From positions 2,728,001-2,792,000 of the forward strand of contig NZ_CP026514.1 in the NCBI RefSeq assembly GCF_002953935.1: a DNA stretch of 64,000 bases, written 5' to 3'. A program made the translations under genes and the position numbers. Positions 37,361 through 46,072 of this stretch are shown here, one piece after another. Below the pieces are notes generated by a model. It searched no databases and was not told where the DNA came from. It worked only from the letters and a program-made list of their open reading frames with translations. The first letter of the stretch is position 1. Each line of letters begins with the position of its first letter. The DNA is from Arthrobacter sp. PGP41. Lineage in GTDB: Bacteria > Actinomycetota > Actinomycetes > Actinomycetales > Micrococcaceae.

Positions 37361-38434
37361 CTAATCGCCGATGGCGTCCAGGCGCGCCTGTTCGTCCATT
37401 TCAATTGCGGACTGGATGACGGGTTCCAGGTCGCCGTTCATCACCTGGTCCAGGTTGTACGCCTTGTAGCCGGTGCGGTGGTCCGCAATGCGGTTTTCCG
37501 GATAGTTGTACGTGCGGATGCGCTCCGAGCGGTCCATGGTGCGGATCTGCGACTTCCGCTGGGCCGAGTTTTCGGCGTCGATCTGCTCCTGCTGGTGAGC
37601 CAGGATGCGTGCCCGCAGCACGCGCATGCCGGCTTCACGGTTCTGCAGCTGCGACTTCTCGTTCTGCATGGCCACCACGATTCCGGTGGGAAGGTGGGTA
37701 ATGCGCACGGCAGAGTCCGTGGTGTTAACAGACTGGCCGCCCGGGCCCGAGGACCGGTAGACATCGATCTTGAGGTCGTTCTGGTTGATCTCAAGCTCTT
37801 CGGGCTCGTCCACCTCGGGGAGGACCAGCACGCCGGCCGCGGAGGTGTGGATGCGGCCCTGGGATTCGGTGACGGGAACGCGCTGGACGCGGTGCACGCC
37901 GCCCTCGAACTTCAGGCGGGCGTAAACGCCCTCGGCAGGATCGTTCGAGTTGCCCTTCACGGCCACCTGGACGTCCTTGTAGCCGCCAAGGTCGGATTCG
38001 GTGGCGGAAATGATTTCGGTTTTCCAGCCGCGCGATTCCGCGTACCGGGTGTACATGCGCAGCAGGTCGCCGGCAAAGAGCGCAGCCTCGTCGCCGCCCT
38101 CACCGCCCTTGACTTCAAGGATGACGTTGCGGGCGTCATCAGGATCGCGCGGAATGAGCAGCCGACGCAGCTTGGCCGCGGCGGTTTCCAGCGCGGCCTC
38201 AAGCTCGGGAACCTCGGCAGCAAACTCGGGGTCCTCCCCCGCCATTTCCTTCGCGGCAGCAAGGTCATCCCGGATGGCCTCCCACTTGTGGTAGGCCTCA
38301 ACAATGCCATTAAGCTGAGCCGACCGCCGCCCCAGCTTCCGGGCAAGCCGCTGGTCAGCATATACAGCAGGATCCCCCAGCTGCGCCTGGATGGAGTCAT
38401 GCTCATCAAGCAGGCCCTGTACGGACTCAAACAT
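37361..38434 (-). CDS. prfA: Peptide chain release factor 1
   Basis: Terminates translation at UAG and UAA. 357 residues. [20 protein letters not shown] holds the GGQ motif; the stop-codon recognition PxT-type region follows the acidic N-terminal helices. ATG preceded by AGAGG; a 14-bp palindrome lies 14 nt upstream. Confidence 0.97.
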   Translation of the reverse strand: MFESVQGLLDEHDSIQAQLGDPAVYADQRLARKLGRRSAQLNGIVEAYHKWEAIRDDLAAAKEMAGEDPEFAAEVPELEAALETAAAKLRRLLIPRDPDDARNVILEVKGGEGGDEAALFAGDLLRMYTRYAESRGWKTEIISATESDLGGYKDVQVAVKGNSNDPAEGVYARLKFEGGVHRVQRVPVTESQGRIHTSAAGVLVLPEVDEPEELEINQNDLKIDVYRSSGPGGQSVNTTDSAVRITHLPTGIVVAMQNEKSQLQNREAGMRVLRARILAHQQEQIDAENSAQRKSQIRTMDRSERIRTYNYPENRIADHRTGYKAYNLDQVMNGDLEPVIQSAIEMDEQARLDAIGD

Positions 38435-38447
38435 TTAAACCTCTTTC

Positions 38448-38461
38448 GACTTGTACAAGTC
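38448..38461. promoter_or_regulatory. 14-bp palindrome upstream of prfA
   Basis: GACTTGTACAAGTC is a perfect palindrome centred about 20 nt before the prfA start, next to the ribosome binding site. It looks like an operator for a dimeric regulator, or a small hairpin in the leader. Nothing else in the sequence identifies the binder. Confidence 0.6.
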
Positions 38462-38469
38462 TAGTTACT

Positions 38470-38534
38470 GCAACGCGGGGTCAGTTAACGCCCATTCCAG
38501 GGCTCCCGGAGGGCCAAAAGTGACCCCGCGTTGC
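38470..38534. repeat. Inverted repeat with 14-bp arms between rho and prfA
   Basis: GCAACGCGGGGTCA (38470-38483) and its perfect complement (38521-38534) enclose 37 bp. The loop contains its own GC-rich dyad around GGGCTCCCGGAGGGCC. No T-tract follows on the minus strand. Confidence 0.85.
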
Positions 38535-38563
38535 GTCTCTTGGTACGGAACCGTTAACGACGA

Positions 38564-38690
38564 ACCGCTCAAAATATGCCGGCCAGGGAGCGTTCGATGA
38601 CTCCCAACCTTCGCAAGCTCAGGTCGGGGCCATGCAATCTCTCTTACGGGCCACCCGGCGTAGGGGCGGGACCGGCATATTTTGAGCGGT
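38564..38690. repeat. 127-bp element with 19-bp perfect terminal inverted repeats
   Basis: ACCGCTCAAAATATGCCGG (38564-38582) is repeated in inverted orientation at 38672-38690. The right end is 8 bp from the rho stop. The 89-bp interior is GC-rich and has no gene. No flanking direct duplication is clear. It may be a rho terminator, a miniature inverted-repeat element, or an intergenic repeat family member. Confidence 0.85.
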
Positions 38691-38697
38691 AACTCAG

Positions 38698-40884
38698 CTA
38701 CTTGTCGTTATCCGACTTCGCACCAAGGGTCGTCTTCTGGACCTGCATGAGGAACTCAACGTTGCTCTGGGTTTCCCGGATCTTGTTGGTCAGCAGTTCA
38801 AGGCTCTGCTGGGTCTCGAGTCCGGAGAGGACGCGGCGCAGCTTCCACATGATCTTGACTTCCTCGGGCGAGAGCAGGTTCTCCTCGCGGCGGGTGCCGG
38901 ACGCATTGACGTCCACGGCCGGGAAGATGCGCTTGTCAGCCAGCTGGCGGGACAGGCGGAGCTCCATGTTGCCGGTGCCCTTGAACTCCTCGAAAATGAC
39001 CTCGTCCATCTTGGACCCGGTCTCCACGAGCGCGGTGGCCAGGATGGTGAGCGAGCCGCCGTTTTCGATGTTGCGGGCTGCACCGAAGAAACGCTTGGGC
39101 GGGTACAGTGCCGCGGAGTCGACACCACCGGACAGGATGCGGCCTGAAGCCGGTGCTGCCAGGTTGTAGGCGCGGCCCAGGCGGGTCATGGAGTCGAGGA
39201 GCACCACAACGTCCATGCCCATTTCCACGAGGCGCTTGGCACGTTCGATGGAAAGCTCGGCCACGGTGGTGTGGTCGTCGGCGGGACGGTCGAAGGTGGA
39301 GGCAATGACCTCGCCCTTGACGGTGCGCTGCATGTCCGTGACTTCTTCGGGGCGTTCGTCAACCAGCACCATCATGAGGTGGACCTCAGGGTTGTTGGTG
39401 GTGATCGCGTTGGCGATGGACTGCAGGATGAGCGTCTTTCCGGCCTTCGGCGGGGAGACGATCAGGCCGCGCTGGCCCTTGCCGATGGGCGCCACGAGGT
39501 CGATGACGCGGGGGCCGATCTTCTTGGGATCGGTCTCCAGGCGCAGGCGCTCGGACGGGTAGAGCGGAACCAGCTTGGCGAACTCGACCCGGTCCTTCAG
39601 TTCTTCGGCGGTCTTGCCGTTCACCGAGGTGACGCGGACCAGTGCATTGAACTTCTGGCGGGCGGACTGCTGGCTGCGGTCTTCGCCATCGCGGGGTGCC
39701 CGGATGGCGCCGACGACGGCGTCACCCTTGCGGAGGTTGTACTTCTTGACCTGGGCCAGGGAGACGTAGACGTCGTTGGGGCCCGGCAGGTATCCGGAAG
39801 TGCGGATGAACGCGTAGTTCTCCAGGACGTCCAAGATACCGGCTACCGGCAGGAGGACATCGTCTTCGGTGACCTCGACGTCGTCGACATCCGGTCCCTG
39901 GGAGCGGCCGCGGCGGCGGTCATTGCGGTCGCGGAAGCGGTCGTTGCGCGAGCTGTTGTCCCGGTCCTGGCCGCCCGAGCGGTCATTGCGGTCGTTCCGG
40001 TCGCGCCGGTTGCGGCGGTTGCGGCGGCTGCCGCCGTCGGAATCGTCACCGTCGCGGCTGTCCTCCCGGCGGGAGCCTTCGCGCTGGCCGGCCTCGCGGC
40101 TGCCTGCGTTGTCACGGCCGCCGTCTGTGCCCTCACGCGGGCCGCCGTCGCGGCCGCGGGTGCGGCCGCCGTCACGGCGGTCCGTGCGCTGGCCTGCGTC
40201 GCCCTCAACCGGAGCTTCGGTGCGCTGTTCTGAGGCGCGCTGTTCTGAGGCGCGCTGTTCCGCGGCCTGTCCTGCGGGGCGCTGTTCGACGTCGGCCTGT
40301 CCGGCTGGAGCCTCGGCGGCCTCCGTACCCTGGGGCGCTGCGGCGGCAGCTTCGCCGCGGCGGCGGTTGCGGGTGCGCGGCTGGCGGCGCTCGGTGGCGC
40401 CTTCAGTAGCCTCGGAAGCCTCCGCAGGAGCTTCGACCGGCCCGGCGGCGCCGGTTTCTGCAACGGCGGTTTCGGCGGCAGCAGCGGATTCGGCGGCGGC
40501 CGGAGCCACCACTCCGTCGCTCACTGCGCGGCGGCTGCGGCCACGGCGTGCACGGGTGCCTTCGGCGGGCGCTTCCGGAGCTTCAGCCGGAGCGGCGGCA
40601 ACCGGGGCGGAGACGGCGGGGGCGGCAATGCTCTCGGCACGCTTCTCGGTTGCCTTGGCAGGAGCCTTGGCCAGTGGGGTGCCGGCACGATGGGCGGAGA
40701 TGGCTGAGACCAGGTCCCCCTTGCGCATCCGGGAACCGCCGGAAATACCGAGCTGGCTGGCAAGTGCCTGCAGCTGGGCGAGCTTAAGGCCTGCGAGGCC
40801 GCTGCTCTTGGCGGGTGCGGCCGGCGATTCGGCAGCAGAAGATGATAGTTCCACAGCTGGCGACAGCTCAGTGGTTTCGGTCAC
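38698..40884 (-). CDS. rho: Transcription termination factor Rho, long actinobacterial form
   Basis: RNA-dependent ATPase/translocase. 728 residues versus 419 in Escherichia coli. SAP-like N-terminal motif (LAGLKLAQLQALASQLGISG, residues 29-48), then an Ala/Glu/Pro-rich and finally Arg/Asn/Asp/Gly-rich insertion to about residue 335, the cold-shock-like RNA-binding domain (VAGILDVLENYAFIRTSGYL), and the RecA core with GKGQRGLIVSPPKAGKTLILQ (P-loop), VLLDSMTRLGRAYN and SRQLADKRIFPAVDV. GTG start preceded by GGGGGAAGGA. Confidence 0.97.
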   Translation of the reverse strand: MTETTELSPAVELSSSAAESPAAPAKSSGLAGLKLAQLQALASQLGISGGSRMRKGDLVSAISAHRAGTPLAKAPAKATEKRAESIAAPAVSAPVAAAPAEAPEAPAEGTRARRGRSRRAVSDGVVAPAAAESAAAAETAVAETGAAGPVEAPAEASEATEGATERRQPRTRNRRRGEAAAAAPQGTEAAEAPAGQADVEQRPAGQAAEQRASEQRASEQRTEAPVEGDAGQRTDRRDGGRTRGRDGGPREGTDGGRDNAGSREAGQREGSRREDSRDGDDSDGGSRRNRRNRRDRNDRNDRSGGQDRDNSSRNDRFRDRNDRRRGRSQGPDVDDVEVTEDDVLLPVAGILDVLENYAFIRTSGYLPGPNDVYVSLAQVKKYNLRKGDAVVGAIRAPRDGEDRSQQSARQKFNALVRVTSVNGKTAEELKDRVEFAKLVPLYPSERLRLETDPKKIGPRVIDLVAPIGKGQRGLIVSPPKAGKTLILQSIANAITTNNPEVHLMMVLVDERPEEVTDMQRTVKGEVIASTFDRPADDHTTVAELSIERAKRLVEMGMDVVVLLDSMTRLGRAYNLAAPASGRILSGGVDSAALYPPKRFFGAARNIENGGSLTILATALVETGSKMDEVIFEEFKGTGNMELRLSRQLADKRIFPAVDVNASGTRREENLLSPEEVKIMWKLRRVLSGLETQQSLELLTNKIRETQSNVEFLMQVQKTTLGAKSDNDK

Positions 40885-40896
40885 GAAGGATCCTTC
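40885..40896. promoter_or_regulatory. 12-bp palindrome covering the rho ribosome binding site
   Basis: GAAGGATCCTTC is a perfect palindrome that abuts the rho GTG and contains the core of the Shine-Dalgarno sequence. Pairing between two transcripts or within a larger leader fold could hide the site. Regulation is inferred. Confidence 0.45.
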
Positions 40897-41179
40897 CCCC
40901 TCGACGGCGTCCAGACGAGGAGCTGAACGCGATGATTTGATCTGGGTTGCAGTTCAGATCTGCAGCCGGATTGTTCGGCCTTGCCGGTTGGAGTTCGGCC
41001 AGCAGGGCCGGATACTGATTCACCTTCCACTCCGCCCGTGGCGAAGGGATGGACTGACGCATCAGGGGCAGCTTAAGACTGCAGATTCCTGCGACAGACC
41101 AAGCAGGCGGCACCGGAATAGATTGCGCAGTAGGAGATCAAATCGCAAATGAATGCTGGAGGAGATCAGATAGGCGGAA
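40885..41179 (-). promoter_or_regulatory. rho leader region
   Basis: A 295-bp gap between the thrB stop and rho. A minus-strand TAAGCT at 41070-41075 is a plausible -10, which would give a leader of about 180 nt. Long leaders are used for Rho self-control in other bacteria. No open reading frame here is convincing. Confidence 0.4.
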
Positions 41180-42166
41180 TTACCGCCGGTGCATCTCCAC
41201 CTTAGCACCTTCAACGTCCACTGCCAGCTTCAGAACGCGCCATGCGATATCCGGCGTGTTGGCTTCGATGAAGTCCTGGATGAAAGCCACGACGGCGGCC
41301 GCCTTGGCTTCTCCGTCGGCAAGGACCAGCACGGTGGGACCGGCACCCGAAACGACGGCGGCATATCCTGCCGCGCGCAGCGCGCCGATCAGCGCTGCGC
41401 TGGGGCGCATTGCCTCCGCCCGGTAGCTCTGGTGCAGGTAGTCCTCGGTGCCGGCCAGCAGGAATTCGGGTTTAGCCGTCAGTGCGTGGATCAGCAGCGC
41501 GGCGCGGCCTGCATTCATCGCGGCGGCGTGGTGGCCCACCGATGCCGGCAAGAGGGCCCGGGCCGCCTCCGTGGAAAGTTCGAAGTCAGGCACCGCAACA
41601 ACGGGGATGACCGATTCCGACACTGTTGCCCGCGTGCTCCTGTACTGGTCATTGTTCTGCCAGGACAGTGCCAGTCCGCCGAAAATGGCAGGTGCGACGT
41701 TGTCCGGGTGCCCCTCCATCTCGGATGTGAGCTGGAGAATCCAGTCCTTGCCGCGGCGGGCAGCCTCAGGGACCAGGGCATTGGCTGCGGTCACGGCGGC
41801 TACCACTGCCGACGCCGAGGACCCGAGCCCCCGCCCGTGCGGGTTGATGTTGTCCGCAGTGATCCGAAGCCCCTCGTGCCGGAAGCCCAGGCGGTGCAGG
41901 GCTTCCGTGAGGGCCCTGACCACCAAGTGGCTGGCATCTCGTGGAAGTGTTTCAGCCCCCTCGCCGCTGAGGTCGAAGTGAAGCTCGCCACTGCCCAGTG
42001 TTTCCACCGTCAGGGTGTCGTGCAAAGACAGGGCGAGCCCCAGGCTGTCATATCCCGGGCCCAGGTTCGCGCTGGTGGCGGGCACGCGGACGGTCACCAG
42101 CTGGCCGGCCGGAACTGCCGGCGCAGCGGCTGCGGACTCGGCAGGCACGGTGAGGGTGGTTTCCAC
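41180..42166 (-). CDS. thrB: Homoserine kinase
   Basis: Phosphorylates L-homoserine, the first step from homoserine to threonine. 328 residues from GTG at 42166, three bases after the thrC stop. GHMP fold: VRVPATSANLGPGYDSLGLAL, PHGRGLGSSASAVVAAVTAAN (ATP-binding GLGSSA), VSGAGPTVLVLADG near the C-terminus. A longer reading into thrC is not supported. Confidence 0.95.
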   Translation of the reverse strand: METTLTVPAESAAAAPAVPAGQLVTVRVPATSANLGPGYDSLGLALSLHDTLTVETLGSGELHFDLSGEGAETLPRDASHLVVRALTEALHRLGFRHEGLRITADNINPHGRGLGSSASAVVAAVTAANALVPEAARRGKDWILQLTSEMEGHPDNVAPAIFGGLALSWQNNDQYRSTRATVSESVIPVVAVPDFELSTEAARALLPASVGHHAAAMNAGRAALLIHALTAKPEFLLAGTEDYLHQSYRAEAMRPSAALIGALRAAGYAAVVSGAGPTVLVLADGEAKAAAVVAFIQDFIEANTPDIAWRVLKLAVDVEGAKVEMHRR

Positions 42167-42168
42167 GG

Positions 42169-43275
42169 TTACTTGTCTTCCAGTCCCAGTTCGGCTGCAA
42201 CTGTCACGACGTCGTTGGGCACCTTGACCGGCTGCACATCGCTGCCGTCCTCGGTGCGCAGGGCCCACTGGGGGTCCTTGAGGCCATGGCCCGTAACGGT
42301 GATGACGATCGTCTTGCCTGACGGAACTTCACCAGCGGCGTGCTTCTTCAGCAGCCCGGCCACGCCGGCGGCAGATCCGGGCTCCACGAAAACGCCCTCG
42401 CGTGCGGAGAGCCAGCGGTGCGCGTTCAGGATTTCCTCATCCGTGACTGCCTCGATCAGTCCGCCGGATTCGTCACGGGCGCCGATGGCGCCGTCCCAGG
42501 AGGCGGGGTTGCCGATCCGGATGGCCGTGGCGATGGTGTCCGGTTCGGTTATGGGGTGGCCGGCAACAAAGGGGGCTGCGCCTGCCGCCTGGAAACCCCA
42601 CATGGCGGGGGTCTTGGTGGAGACGGCGGGAAGGGTGCCGGCCGTTTCGGACTCGAAGGGCGCGGAGTACTCCTTGTAGCCCTTCCAGTAAGCGGTGATG
42701 TTTCCGGCGTTGCCGACCGGCAGGACGTGGATGTCCGGAGCGTCGCCCAGCGCATCGACGATTTCGAAGGCTCCGGTCTTTTGGCCCTGGATGCGGGCGG
42801 GGTTGACGGAGTTCACCAGGAACACCGGGTAGGACTCCCCCAGCTTGCGGGCGATGTCCAGGCAGTTGTCGAAGTTGCCGTCCACCTGCAGCAGCGTGGC
42901 GCCGTGGGCGATGGCCTGGCTGAGCTTCCCCATGGAAATCTTGCCTTCCGGCACCAGGACAGCGCACTTGAGGCCGGCAGCGGTGGCGTAGGCGGCAGCA
43001 GAGGCGGAGGTGTTTCCGGTGGAGGCGCAGACCACAGCCTTTGCCCCGGCGGCAACGGCGGCGGTCATGGCCATGGTCATGCCGCGGTCTTTGAAGGAAC
43101 CGGTGGGGTTCATGCCCTCAACCTTCAGGTACACCTCGGAACCGGTGAGCTCAGAGAGCTTCTGCGCGTGCACCAGCGGTGTGCCGCCTTCACCCAGGGT
43201 GATGACCTTGGTGGATTCCGTCACGGGCAGACGGTCAGCGTATTCGCGGATGACGCCGCGCCATTGGTGAGCCAC
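42169..43275 (-). CDS. thrC: Threonine synthase
   Basis: PLP enzyme converting phosphohomoserine to threonine. 368 residues, short class. [18 protein letters not shown] contains the Schiff-base Lys; [19 protein letters not shown] binds the substrate phosphate; [17 protein letters not shown] is the PLP phosphate loop. Immediately follows hom. Confidence 0.96.
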   Translation of the reverse strand: MAHQWRGVIREYADRLPVTESTKVITLGEGGTPLVHAQKLSELTGSEVYLKVEGMNPTGSFKDRGMTMAMTAAVAAGAKAVVCASTGNTSASAAAYATAAGLKCAVLVPEGKISMGKLSQAIAHGATLLQVDGNFDNCLDIARKLGESYPVFLVNSVNPARIQGQKTGAFEIVDALGDAPDIHVLPVGNAGNITAYWKGYKEYSAPFESETAGTLPAVSTKTPAMWGFQAAGAAPFVAGHPITEPDTIATAIRIGNPASWDGAIGARDESGGLIEAVTDEEILNAHRWLSAREGVFVEPGSAAGVAGLLKKHAAGEVPSGKTIVITVTGHGLKDPQWALRTEDGSDVQPVKVPNDVVTVAAELGLEDK

Positions 43276-44592
43276 TTAGACTCCTTCTACCCGCAGAACG
43301 GATGTAACTGAGTTGATGACGTCCAGGCCTTTGACGGCCTCGACGGTGGCCGCAAGGGCAGCCTCTGACGCGCGGTGGGTAATGATCCGCAGTTCGGCCG
43401 ATTCCGTGTTGGATTCGGCGTCCTTGTGGATGGTTTGCCGCATGATTTCGATGGATACGCCGTGCTCCGCGAAGAGCTGTGCGATGCGGGCCAGGACACC
43501 GGGCTGGTCAGCGACGTCGAGGCCGATGTAGTAGCTGGTGGTGGCTGCATCGATGGGCAGGGCCGGAACATGGCCGGTTGTGGTCTCGGTGCGCTGCGGT
43601 CCGCCCAGCATCAGGCGGCGGGCAGCGGAGACAAGGTCGCCGAGCACGGCAGATGCCGTGGGCGTGCCGCCGGCACCCTGGCCGTAGAACATGAGTTCGC
43701 CGGCGTTTTCCGCCTCAATGAACACAGCGTTGAAGGCACCCCGCACGGCGGCCAGCGGGTGCTCCCGCGGAAGCAGCGTGGGGTGCACGCGCACGGAGAT
43801 ACCTTCGGCGCCGTGGGCATCCGTCAGCTTCTCGGCGATGGCCAGCAGCTTGATGACGAAACCGGCATCCTTCGCTGCCGCGATGTCGGCAGCGCTGACG
43901 GAGGTGATGCCCTCGCAGTGGACGTTCTCCAGCGCGAACCGGGTGTGGAAGGAGAGGGTAGCCAGGATGGCCGCCTTGGCGGCGGCGTCGTGGCCTTCGA
44001 CGTCGGCCGTTGGGTCCGCTTCGGCGTAGCCGAGGCGCTGGGCCTCTGCGAGGGCATCGGCGAACTGGGCGCCGGTGGAGTCCATCTGGTCCAGGATGAA
44101 GTTCGTGGTGCCGTTGACGATGCCCAGCACCCGGGTGATCCGGTCGCCGGAAAGGCTGTCGCGGATGGGCCGGAGGATGGGGATGGCGCCGGCCACGGCC
44201 GCTTCGTAGGAGAGTTGGACGCCCGCCTTGTCCGCCTCCTCGTAGAGGGTGGGCCCGTCCTGGGCCAGCAGGGCCTTGTTGCCGGTGACAACGCAGGCGC
44301 CGTTCTGCAGCGCCGAGAGGATCAGCGTCCTGGCAGGCTCAATGCCGCCCATGAGCTCGATGACCAGGTCAGCGTCCTTGACCAGTGTCTCGGCGTCGGT
44401 GGTGAAGAGCTCCTGCGGCAGGTCCACATCACGGGGTGCGTTGACGTTGCGCACGGCAATGCCGCTGAGCTCCAGGCGGGCGCCGGCGCGGGCGGCAAGG
44501 GCGTCGGCGTCCTCAATGAGGATCCGCGCAACCTGGGCCCCAACGTTGCCGCAGCCCAGCAGGGCTACTTTCAGGGTTCGCAATTCCGTCAT
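43276..44592 (-). CDS. hom: Homoserine dehydrogenase
   Basis: Reduces aspartate semialdehyde to homoserine. 438 residues: NAD(P)-binding VALLGCGNVGAQVARIL, catalytic domain with VVTGNKALLAQDG, GTTNFILDQMDSTGAQFADAL and YAEADPTADVEGHDAAAKAAIL, and a C-terminal ACT domain (IGLDVADQPGVLARIAQLFAEHGVSI as the start of a beta-alpha-beta unit), the likely site of threonine feedback inhibition. ATG follows the lysA stop directly. Confidence 0.97.
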   Translation of the reverse strand: MTELRTLKVALLGCGNVGAQVARILIEDADALAARAGARLELSGIAVRNVNAPRDVDLPQELFTTDAETLVKDADLVIELMGGIEPARTLILSALQNGACVVTGNKALLAQDGPTLYEEADKAGVQLSYEAAVAGAIPILRPIRDSLSGDRITRVLGIVNGTTNFILDQMDSTGAQFADALAEAQRLGYAEADPTADVEGHDAAAKAAILATLSFHTRFALENVHCEGITSVSAADIAAAKDAGFVIKLLAIAEKLTDAHGAEGISVRVHPTLLPREHPLAAVRGAFNAVFIEAENAGELMFYGQGAGGTPTASAVLGDLVSAARRLMLGGPQRTETTTGHVPALPIDAATTSYYIGLDVADQPGVLARIAQLFAEHGVSIEIMRQTIHKDAESNTESAELRIITHRASEAALAATVEAVKGLDVINSVTSVLRVEGV

Positions 44593-46068
44593 TCAGGCTC
44601 CCATGTCGCGGTTCAGCAGATCTTCTTCGGTTTCCCCGCGGACAATCAGCCGGGCAGATCCGTCGCGCACCGCGACAACGCCCGGGCGGGCCAGATAGTT
44701 GTAGTTGCTTGAAAGGGCCCAGCAGTAGGCGCCGGTCCCCGGTACAGCAAGCAGATCACCGGCTGCCACGTCCTCGGGCAGATATACATCTCTAACAACT
44801 ATGTCGCCGCTCTCGCAATGTTTGCCCACCACGCGGGACAGCTGTGGAGCCGCCGCGGACGCGCGCGAGGCCAGAATTGCGGAGTAATCGGCGTCGTAGA
44901 GCACGGGCCGGGCGTTGTCGCTCATGCCGCCGTCCACCGAAACATACCGGCGCGGATACGTAACGTTGTTGCCTCCGTCACTGGCTTTGGAGGGGGCCGG
45001 CGCGTCCACGCGCACGGTTTTGATCGTCCCTACTTCGTAAAGCGTGAAGGTGGTGCTGCCCACGATGGCGCGTCCCGGCTCGATGGAAATGCGGGGCGAG
45101 TCAATGCCCAGTTCTGCGCAGGTGGAACGGACGACGGCGGCCATCGCCTCCGCGATCTCGGCTGCAGGACGGGGGGTGTCCACCGGGGTGTAGGCGATGC
45201 CGTAGCCGCCGCCGAGGTCCAGCTCCGGAAGGACAATGGAGTACTTTTCCTGCATGGCGGCGAGGAAGCGAAGGAGCTTTTCGGCGGCCATCGCGAAGCC
45301 GTCCGGCTCGAAGATCTGGGATCCGATATGGCAGTGCAGTCCCAGCAGTTCAATGCCCGGGTGCGCGGCAGCGGCAGCCACTGCTTCTTCGGCGGCGGAC
45401 AGCCCGGCCTGGTCGGTGGTGTCCGCGGCCATGGAGAGGCCGAACTTCTGGTCCTCGTGGGCCGTGGCAATGAATTCGTGCGTATGCGCATGGACCCCCG
45501 GCGTGAGCCGGAGCATGACCTTGGCCTTTTCCCCCCGGCGTTCAGCGATGGCGCCCACCCGGACCAGTTCGCTGAGGCTGTCCACCACAATCCGGCCCAG
45601 CTTCATGTCCAGCGCACGGTGGATCTCCCCGTCCGACTTGTTGTTGCCGTGCAGGGCCACGTCGGCGCCGGGAATCCCGGCCTTTGCCGCAACGGCCAGC
45701 TCGCCGCCGGACGCAGTGTCCAGCCGCAGCCCCTCCTCCTCGACCCACCGCACCACGGCGGTGCACAGGAACGATTTGCCGGCGTAGTAGACGTCCACTC
45801 CCCCGCAGATATCGGCGAACGCATTGTTGAACGCGTCGCTGAAGGCGCGTGCCCTGGCACGGAAGTCGGTCTCGCTCATGACGAAGAGCGGGGTTCCATA
45901 CTGCCGCTGGAGCTCGCTGACCGGAATTCCGTCGATGGTGAGTTCACCGGAATCGCTCCTGGCCGCGTCCTGTGCCCACATCTTTGGCTCAAGGGCATTC
46001 AGGTCGGCAGGGACAGAAAGCCAGCCGGGGGCAAGCGGGGAACCGGCGGCGGGGTCCTGTGCAGCCAT
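44593..46068 (-). CDS. lysA: Diaminopimelate decarboxylase
   Basis: PLP enzyme making L-lysine from meso-diaminopimelate. 491 residues from ATG at 46068, four bases after the argS stop. DVYYAGKSFLC carries the PLP Lys, LHCHIGSQI and DLGGGYGIAYT bind PLP phosphate, and HCESGDIVVRD carries the active-site Cys contributed across the dimer. The first 35-40 residues before the domain are longer than average. Confidence 0.96.
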   Translation of the reverse strand: MAAQDPAAGSPLAPGWLSVPADLNALEPKMWAQDAARSDSGELTIDGIPVSELQRQYGTPLFVMSETDFRARARAFSDAFNNAFADICGGVDVYYAGKSFLCTAVVRWVEEEGLRLDTASGGELAVAAKAGIPGADVALHGNNKSDGEIHRALDMKLGRIVVDSLSELVRVGAIAERRGEKAKVMLRLTPGVHAHTHEFIATAHEDQKFGLSMAADTTDQAGLSAAEEAVAAAAAHPGIELLGLHCHIGSQIFEPDGFAMAAEKLLRFLAAMQEKYSIVLPELDLGGGYGIAYTPVDTPRPAAEIAEAMAAVVRSTCAELGIDSPRISIEPGRAIVGSTTFTLYEVGTIKTVRVDAPAPSKASDGGNNVTYPRRYVSVDGGMSDNARPVLYDADYSAILASRASAAAPQLSRVVGKHCESGDIVVRDVYLPEDVAAGDLLAVPGTGAYCWALSSNYNYLARPGVVAVRDGSARLIVRGETEEDLLNRDMGA

Positions 46069-46072
46069 GGGA

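Noticed and set aside
35570-38464. 964-codon plus-strand reading antisense to tsaC, prmC and prfA
   Set aside because: High-GC shadow of three well-identified genes.
38564-38690. Insertion sequence
   Set aside because: Interior of 89 bp has no transposase and no target duplication is visible; kept only as a possible miniature element.
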